37,588 nt of DNA, from assembly GCA_009602725.1 (NCBI GenBank), contig WELB01000041.1:582582-620169 (forward strand). The letters are read 5' to 3'. The first letter of the stretch is position 1; every line of letters begins with the position of its first letter. Positions 31,101 through 37,588 of this stretch are shown piece after piece. The position numbers and the translations under genes were made by a program. Under the pieces are notes generated by a model, which was given only the letters and a program-made list of their open reading frames with translations, had not been told where the DNA came from and did not search any database. Origin of the DNA: Spirogloea muscicola. Lineage: Eukaryota > Streptophyta > Zygnematophyceae > Spirogloeales > Spirogloeaceae.

Positions 31101-34100
31101 TCATGGGGAGGCCCCTACACAATTTTACATCATTGCTTCTGGCAGCGCAGTATGCTACTTCTCTTGTCACACAAGTACTGTGTTTCTTTCTCTGTTTCTC
31201 TTTTTGGAGCTTGGATAGGACATTTTCCATCATGGCAGTGCTTTACCTAAACATTGAAGTAAAGTATGAAAGGGTCACGTAAGGATCTGCTCAAGGCTGG
31301 GTGCGTAAATGCTAAACAAGGACCTTGCACATGCTACTTGTGCTTTTCTTGTGTGGCATGCAGGATCTGCTCTTGAGCAAAGAGGCCAATGAGCAGGTAA
31401 TTTAGTGTGATCAGTCAGATTGTGGAACTTATCTTGCCTAGGGCTTGAGTTTGTGTGGATTAGAAGAGAAAGGCTAGGGGGCGCTCCTTTTTATAGCTTG
31501 CAGTAGTGCACTGGTGAGGCAGACAGTTTGTTGCAATGTAAAGGTTAACAGCCATGCTCTTTGACACCAGCTTTAATTGATAATTTGTATCTTATTGGTG
31601 CCCCTAGGCCATTCACACTGTGGTGGCCAGAGACATAGTTGGAGAGATTGGAGTTCTATGTGGCATGCCTCAACCTTACACGGTGCGGGCAAGGGGCCTC
31701 TGCCAGCTTCTACGCATGGACAGAGCAATGTTCACCAACTTGGTGCAAACGAATGTGCAAGATGGACGCAAGGTTATTGATAACCTTCTCCAGGTAGCCA
31801 CCATGCATACAAACGCATTTCTGAAAAGCAACAGCTAAGGTTCTAGAACCAGGGTTGTTCTGTGTCTCAATTGAGGGCCCCTTTGCACAGTTGCCGAGGC
31901 TAAGTTTTCTTAGTCTGCAATAATTGAAGCCTGTTGGGATTCCTGTAAGTTTCTGGGTAACAATGCTACCTGCAGTTTTGGGCGAATTGTTTTTTAATAT
32001 GCTCATATCTTGTGGTCTGTGCACCCCGTCCACATTCTCTGACCGCTAGCTACCCTATCTCATCTGTTGCAGTCATTGTGGGAGAAAGGAGATCCTGGCT
32101 CGACTGCACTCAGTGCAGAAATTGAAGGCTTGCTGAATCAGCACAGTACCGAGAGCATGATGAGCCTGTGCTACGTGGCTGCTCGTGGAGATGTGCAGCT
32201 CCTCGCTTCACTCATAGACAGAGGGTTGGATGTCAATGTTGCCAACTTTGACCGCCGGACGCCTTTGGTGAGTGATGCAACATCAAGGTTGCAATATTGA
32301 TGGCCGTCGTGGGTACACTTGAATTGCTCCACCAATCTTAGGGTTGTATGCTTCCAGGACATCGAATGCTTGCATTAAAGTCTGGGCATCCGTGCTTGTT
32401 GGTTTGATTCTGCTCTGCTCCCAGAGACTTGGTTATGCTCATATCTAACTTCATAGCAGATCCAGACATGCTGCTCTGAATCCAGCACTGTTATGGATGA
32501 ACAGTCACATGAAGTTCTCTCTTCCTAGATAGAAGCAAAATCTGATCTGGTACGATTTTTGTGCAGCACATAGCTGCAGCCCGAGGATTTGAGGATGCTG
32601 TTGCATTACTACTAAGCAAGGGGGGTGATCCAAATAGACAAGGTCCGTGTACCATTCTTGCCACAGGGTCAGACAGTCATCAGACTGAAGTCTCTTGATA
32701 TGGACATTTGCAAAAGCTCGCGGCAAACGACTTGGGTGCTGGACTCGTCTCACTCATTTGTAGTCCTCGTTCGGCTCTCCCCATAAGGGGGTACATAATG
32801 CATCATTTACGCGCATGGTGATTTAAGCGCATGGTGAGCTGGACTCAGTAGTGGACTTCATTCCTGTGACTTATGCATCTCTTTCCTGCCTTGGTAACAT
32901 CAGATGGGGAGGGGAGCACGCCCTTGATGGAGGCCATCAAGGGTGGACACATCAGCACAGCGCAAGTCCTCTGGGATCACGGGGCCAGGACCACCGTGTC
33001 AGAGAGACTTGCTGCAGGCAAGGCTGTGATTGTGGTATGAGCACCTTTCCTTATATTTGACTTTTACTAAGGGATGCCTCTAATTGGAGCTGCTCAGGTC
33101 ACTAGCCGATGAAATCTTGCAGCATAGACAACTGCGAGCCATTGCTCCCACCTCCAGTGACGGCTTTCTTGAGTGGCTCGTAGGCGAGGGATGTCAAGTT
33201 GTTGGAGCACCTTCTGGACTTCGATACAGATGCAAACATGGTCGTTGAGGATGGCAAGACCTTACTGCACCTTGCAGTAGTGGAGGGTGAGATGGCCATT
33301 GTCAGGCTCCTGGTATGCCGAGGTGCAAACATCAATCTGAAGGACAACGCACGTATGTCGCCACTTGAGTTAGCTCGCCATGAGAATCAGGTGGACATCG
33401 CAGCATATCTGGAGCAGGCGACACAGGATACATCTTCTGGAGGAGGGACAGAGGCTGGTATTAGTTGCAGAGATGAAGATAATGGTGATGAATATAAGCA
33501 AGTGGAGAAGGCAAGCTCTTCAGCTTCAACACCAAGGAGAACAGGGGCGACAAGAACAGGGACGAGTAGAGATGAGAGGGAGGGCAGATTGCAGGATGTC
33601 TTGAGTCCCTCAGCAATGCCCAGCGATATGGGCAGCCAGGCCCTTCGGAGGCTCCGAAGCCTTCCCGCTGGGCACGAGCCTGTCAAGAAGCAGGCGAAGC
33701 TGGTGCGGTCAGACAGTCTGATGGTCAACATGGTGATGCGGAGTCCATGGGCCTTCTCAAGATCGCCCTCATTGCCAAGACTGGACAAGCTCGAGGAGCA
33801 GAGCAGGCCAAAGGACGACATTGAGGCCAGCAGGCACTTGGGTCAGCTGAGCGTTGGACCATCTTGGGAAATGTCAGCATTGGGGCTTCACAATGAGGTG
33901 CGCAATCACCACAGCATCGCAGGGGGCGAGAGCTGGCTGAGAGGAGGCAACCGGACTAGAAGGAGAGTGGAGTGGAAGGGGGACAAGCAGAGAGAGGACA
34001 AGCAGATGTCGTCGGGCATGGCAGTGGAAGAACGCAAGCGCGTCAGTCTATATGGGTGCCACCCGCGGAGTCGGCAGGCCTACAGCTCCGTTGGCAAGCT

Positions 34101-34796
34101 CATCCTTCTGCCTCCGTCCTTGGATGAGCTTCGGCATCTTGCTGGTACACATGCCAGGACAGCCCAGCACATCTGCTCTAAGCAAACATTCTTATTGCAT
34201 TTTGTCAAACATGTACTAAATTGTGCACTGGACACACCCCAATATTGCTTCCACAAAGGAGCAGAGCACGCGCAAGTGTGCTACTAGCTTGCTTTGCTAC
34301 ATCAGTTACTCGTCTCACTTGATCGGTATCGTCTATGACAAGAGGTTGTCAATGTAACATGTTCTTGAGTGCCATCCACACTGATTGCAGACCAGAAGTT
34401 CGGAAACACTTCCACGAAGCTGCTCACTGCAGACGCTGCGGAGATCGACGAGCTGGACGCCATTAGGGACGGCGACAAGATCTTTGCAGTTGACGACTTC
34501 CAGGAGGATGGCAAGATGGGTAAGCAGCTGGTCAAACTCAAGCAACAGGCATTAAGGTAGCTTGCTGGAGCACTACTAGTTGCCACGCACCACAAGCTAG
34601 CTGGCTTGGTTTAAAGCCTTCCTAAGTGCAATTTCCCTATAGGAGCCTTTGGCAAACATGATTCTCTGTTGTAATTACTGCGAGCTGATCTGATGTCCTC
34701 CCTGCGCGTGCAGACTTAGAGGATTTTGAAATCATCACCAAGCTGCAGGCAGCACTAGATGCATTGACTCGGCGGAAGAGCATGTCACAGAGATGA
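28182..34796 (+). CDS. AKT-like Shaker K+ channel with ankyrin repeats and KHA domain
   Basis: Exons: 28182-28372, 28688-28903, 29134-29292, 29404-29461, 29752-30007, 30240-30301, 30562-30801, 31051-31149, 31364-31396, 31608-31793, 32073-32267, 32567-32642, 32904-33034, 33199-34144, 34391-34519, 34714-34796. Phases all agree, giving about 1019 residues. The ATG sits in GCCGCCATGG context. S1 LYSAWIAPFEFGF; S2 FIDIVLTFFVAYVDR; S4 NLLRLWRLRR; pore VTVTTVGYGDLHPV with GYGD at 267-270; S6 [13 protein letters not shown]-linker ARSRLPPRLRHQVVAHLRL; cNMP-binding domain to about residue 500 (GEIGVLCGMPQPYTVRA); about four ankyrin repeats (530-740); a long Ser/Arg-rich linker; KHA from about 914 (KRVSLYG, LILLPPSLDELRHLA, DAIRDGDKIFAVDD). 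This is the AKT/KAT subfamily, mostly inward-rectifying plasma-membrane K+ uptake channels in plants. The intron after 28903 has a GC donor. The acceptor at 33199 is the least certain. Confidence 0.94.
30426..30451. repeat. 26-bp perfect palindrome in an AKT-like intron
   Basis: The sequence is its own reverse complement over all 26 bases, centred on ATGCAT|ATGCAT-like text (GATATGCATGCATATC core). It lies in the intron between exons 6 and 7. It could form a cruciform or bind a dimeric protein; no function is shown. Confidence 0.85.
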
Positions 34797-35520
34797 CCCA
34801 AATTGAACTGATCTCCCCCTCCTACTCTATGTAGACCCCTTCCATGTAGAGAGATTGACTACCAAATGTCTTCGACTACAAGGACCGCATGCTAGAAGCG
34901 CAGTCCCACTCCCATTGATGCTCATAGTGAGCTGCTACAGTGCCGTAGAAGTGCGTCTGTGCTTTAAGCACTGTTAGTGTAAGCAATACGTGGCCCTAGT
35001 GCTGGCCAACAACGCCCGCCCCCACCCCCCCTCCCCTCCCCCCCACCGGTTAGTGGCTCTAATCGACTCTCCAATGATTTCGAATTGTCAAGAATCCACG
35101 ATGCAGTTGCCCTTCCTGTAGATGGTGCAATTTTGAGGTGGCCTTATCAGCTACAACACTACTTGGTCGCCTGCAGGAACCAGAAAACCATGCTGTGCTG
35201 GTGTTGAGCTAGCTGCCACTATCTTGTCGCAGACACTGAGGAGCTGATTGTAAATTGGCCTTGTGACCACTTTGCAAGCTCCGAGCAACATGCGAGCGTA
35301 TAAGATGGATAGCCATGCGCCCTGCCCGTTGAGTGCTGCAGTGGCGGGCAGGAGCTCTGGAGCTCTGCTGAAAGATGACGCTTGCAGTCAGGCTATCTGC
35401 AAAATTGGAGGCTCCTGTCCTACCAAAGATGTTTCTGCTCAATTGGCAATCATTGTCAATGTCACTGAAACCAAGTTGGGCTCATCAACTTCTAGATGAT
35501 CTTGACTTGCCATAGAACGG
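34797..35520. other. Intergenic region between convergent AKT-like and purD genes
   Basis: No gene is supported. It contains a poly-C-rich stretch at 35018-35047 and should hold the two 3' UTRs. Confidence 0.45.
34978..34982 (+). promoter_or_regulatory. Candidate TGTAA poly(A) signal for the AKT-like gene
   Basis: TGTAA lies 182 bases after the stop codon of the AKT-like gene on the same strand, a usual distance for chlorophyte 3' UTRs. Another TGTAA occurs at 35249-35253. Confidence 0.45.
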
Positions 35521-37549
35521 TCAGCGGCCTTCTCGTCTGCTGCTGCAGGTTTTGACAATGGCAGCCGACCCAATTGCCTGCCAGCCAATGTCTCGCCTGC
35601 AAAAGCCACCAGGCCAGTTAATGGCGTCCACGGCTGCATATGCGCGCGTGTGGGCGTCAGGAAGCGATGGGCCAAGGGCGGCGACGCCCAGCACACGGCC
35701 GCCAGCTGCGACCAGGCGGCCGTCTGCATCCACTGATGTGCCCGCGTGGAATATCTTGACACCCGGCGTCGCCGCCTGGGCGGCGGCCACGTTGCGTATG
35801 GGTGTGCCGCGCTCGTAAGCGCCCGGGTAGCCACGGGCAGCCAGGACGACCACGAGGGCGGCGTCATCGGCCCATTGCAGCGGCGCAAGGCCCGCCAAGC
35901 CGCCGCGCTGCGTTGCAGCCAGCAGCACCTTGGCAAGGTCCGTCTGAAGCCGCAGCATGAGGACCTGGCACTCGGGGTCGCCAAAGCGCACGTTGTACTC
36001 GAGGAGCTTGGCGGTCCCCGTGCGGCGGTCGACCATGAGCCCAGCATATAGCACGCCGGCGAATGGCAGGCCCTCAGTGGCCATGCCGGCCACGGTCGGC
36101 ATGATGATGCGGTCCATGATATGAGCCTCGAGTGCCGATGTGAGCAACGGCGCGGGCGAGTACGCGCCCATGCCGCCCGTATTGGGGCCTGTGTCGCCCT
36201 CGCCCGCCCGCTTGTGGTCCTGCGCGGACGCCAGCGGTACTGCAAAAGCGCAGGTCCATCAGGCGATGCGGTTCCCAGTTCATGCATCCAGGGGCAAGAT
36301 GCTTGGTAGCAAGAGCAAGCATGAGCTACTGTATACAGATCCCAAATCAGAGTACTGGAAGAAGGTTACTAGTAGATAGGTTGAATGTATGAAAAAGATA
36401 ATACAGCAAACACTTGCAGAGGCTTTGAAGTATAGGTAAAGTTCATTGACTGTGACGGGGCCCCACCGGCATTTTCGCCGTCGACGATGGCAAAGAAGGA
36501 CACCTCCTCGCCCTCCAGGAACTCCTCCACCAGGATGCGACCGCCCGCGGAGCCGAACACGCCGTTGACGAGCATGGTGTCGGCCGCTGCACACGCCTCG
36601 TCTACGGTTGAAGCCACAACCACGCCCTTGCCTGCCGCGAGGCCGTCGGCCTTGACCACAATTGGGGCGCCCTCACTCCGGATGTACTCCTTGGCCAGCA
36701 GAACGTCCGTAAACGAGGCATACTGCATACAGCTGACAGAGTAAAGCCCCGTGAGAAGAAAGCTGGATTTCTAATTGCCAACAACTATATCAGGCAGAGA
36801 TGATAAAGGCATACCATGTGGGATTCGCATATGGAGTGCATTCATGGGACCTACACAGAGCTCATGAGGGTTCAGGGGATAAGGGTCTGTGAGGTTTAGG
36901 TTGGGCAACTTGCCTTGGCAGTGGGTATGGAGTTCTTCTTGCACAGGCGTTTCATGAACGACTTGGAGCCCTCGAGCGCGGCAGCAGCGGCGGTGGGCCC
37001 GAACGCCGGCACGCCGGCGGCGGCAAGGTCGTCGACGAGGCCCGCGACGAGAGGTGCCTCGGGGCCGACAACGACCAGGCCGATGCGCCGGTCGAGGCAG
37101 AAGGCCACCACGGCGGCGCTGTCGGCGGGGTCGAGCTCAGGCACGCACTCGGCGTCACCTGTAGAAGCTCGCTCCTTTCTTAACACTTCCAAAGTGAAAA
37201 GTCTTACAGTTTCTTGACCTTAACACTACGTTCTTTTGCAAAGTGATGGCAGGTCATAGCTCCATAAAGTTTTAGTGATTTTAGGATGGAAGCTACCAGG
37301 TCAGCTGGAGTATTACAGCTTCCTGTTAGCTCCTTAGGTAATAGGCCGTCATTGCGAGGACCGCCGGCAGTGGCGACCCCACGCCAGAGACAGCGCTACC
37401 GAGGTGCGGAGCTGGCCAAGTGGCTCACCGGAGGCGGCGATGCCCACGTTGCCGGGCGCGCAGAAGACGGCGGAGCAGGACGGGGAGGAGCGCGAGAGCT
37501 TGTGGCACAGCGCGTGCTCGCGCCCACCGCCGCCCACCACCAGCACCGC

Positions 37550-37582
<33 letters not shown>

Positions 37583-37588
37583 GCCGGC
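35521..37588 (-). CDS. purD: Phosphoribosylamine-glycine ligase (GAR synthetase), 5' partial
   Basis: Exons on the minus strand: 37588-37429 (running off the window), 37158-36914, 36722-36467, 36239-35521, with consistent phases. The enzyme joins phosphoribosylamine and glycine using ATP, the second step of purine synthesis, in plastids of plants. The ATP-grasp fold is complete except for the extreme N-terminus. Visible motifs are [106 protein letters not shown] and the GARS signature RFGDPECQ. It ends [12 protein letters not shown] plus a short tail. It is monofunctional in what is visible. The frame continues upstream of the Rossmann motif through a poly-Gly run to the window edge, so the true start (and any transit peptide) lies outside. 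The second intron has a GC donor (AAG|GCAAGT). Confidence 0.96.
37551..37588. repeat. (CCG)n microsatellite at the window edge
   Basis: On the minus strand this codes for a poly-Gly run just before the Rossmann motif of GAR synthetase. The window ends inside it, which may reflect a contig end in low-complexity sequence. Confidence 0.8.

Noticed and set aside
1-37588. Prokaryotic features: operons, Shine-Dalgarno sites, CRISPR arrays, phage or insertion sequences
   Set aside because: The window is intron-rich nuclear DNA of a eukaryote; no regularly spaced repeat array and no transposase were seen.

Overview
This is a nuclear segment of a green alga. The evidence is plant-type proteins split into many short exons with GT-AG introns, GC-rich codons, CCG/GGC microsatellites, and TGTAA motifs (the usual chlorophyte poly(A) signal) downstream of some stop codons. 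The proteins match land-plant families closely (SKOR/GORK and AKT potassium channels, NEF1, an EMB8-CAAX protein). A trebouxiophyte such as Coccomyxa, Trebouxia or a Chlorella relative is my best guess, but the sequence alone does not settle the genus. I built the gene models by hand from splice signals, reading phase and remembered family sequence. No search was run.

Layout. Positions 1-5964 hold no convincing host protein gene. They hold a tRNA-Gly(GCC) and a graveyard of short repeats: several 5'-truncated 3' ends of a non-LTR retrotransposon-like element on both strands, a dispersed repeat of about 40 bp, and a foldback region. From 5965 to 14408 (+) runs a 10-exon gene for a protein of about 2076 residues that joins an EMB8-like alpha/beta-hydrolase fold to a CAAX/CPBP membrane protease. 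At 14770-17499 (+) is a NEF1-like (No Exine Formation 1) membrane protein. At 17929-18348 (-) are the last two exons of a D-aminoacyl-tRNA deacylase. At 18562-19863 (+) are the last three exons of an NAA60-type N-alpha-acetyltransferase. Positions 19864-21168 carry no supported gene. From 21169 to 27631 (-) is a SKOR/GORK-like Shaker K+ channel, and from 28182 to 34796 (+) is an AKT-like Shaker K+ channel. The two are arranged head to head. At 35521-37588 (-) is phosphoribosylamine-glycine ligase (PurD/GARS), cut by the window edge.

Genes together. The two K+ channels share one intergenic region and the same architecture (six membrane segments, cyclic-nucleotide-binding domain, ankyrin repeats, KHA domain) but belong to different plant subfamilies. 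The EMB8-CAAX and NEF1 proteins are both membrane proteins whose plant relatives are plastid-linked. The rest are housekeeping genes (tRNA proofreading, protein N-terminal acetylation, purine synthesis).

Caution. Three isolated N bases (5976, 18432, 27632) sit exactly where gene 5' ends are missing or interrupted. They look like closed-up assembly gaps rather than single unread bases, so at least two and probably three or four genes here are incomplete for technical reasons.
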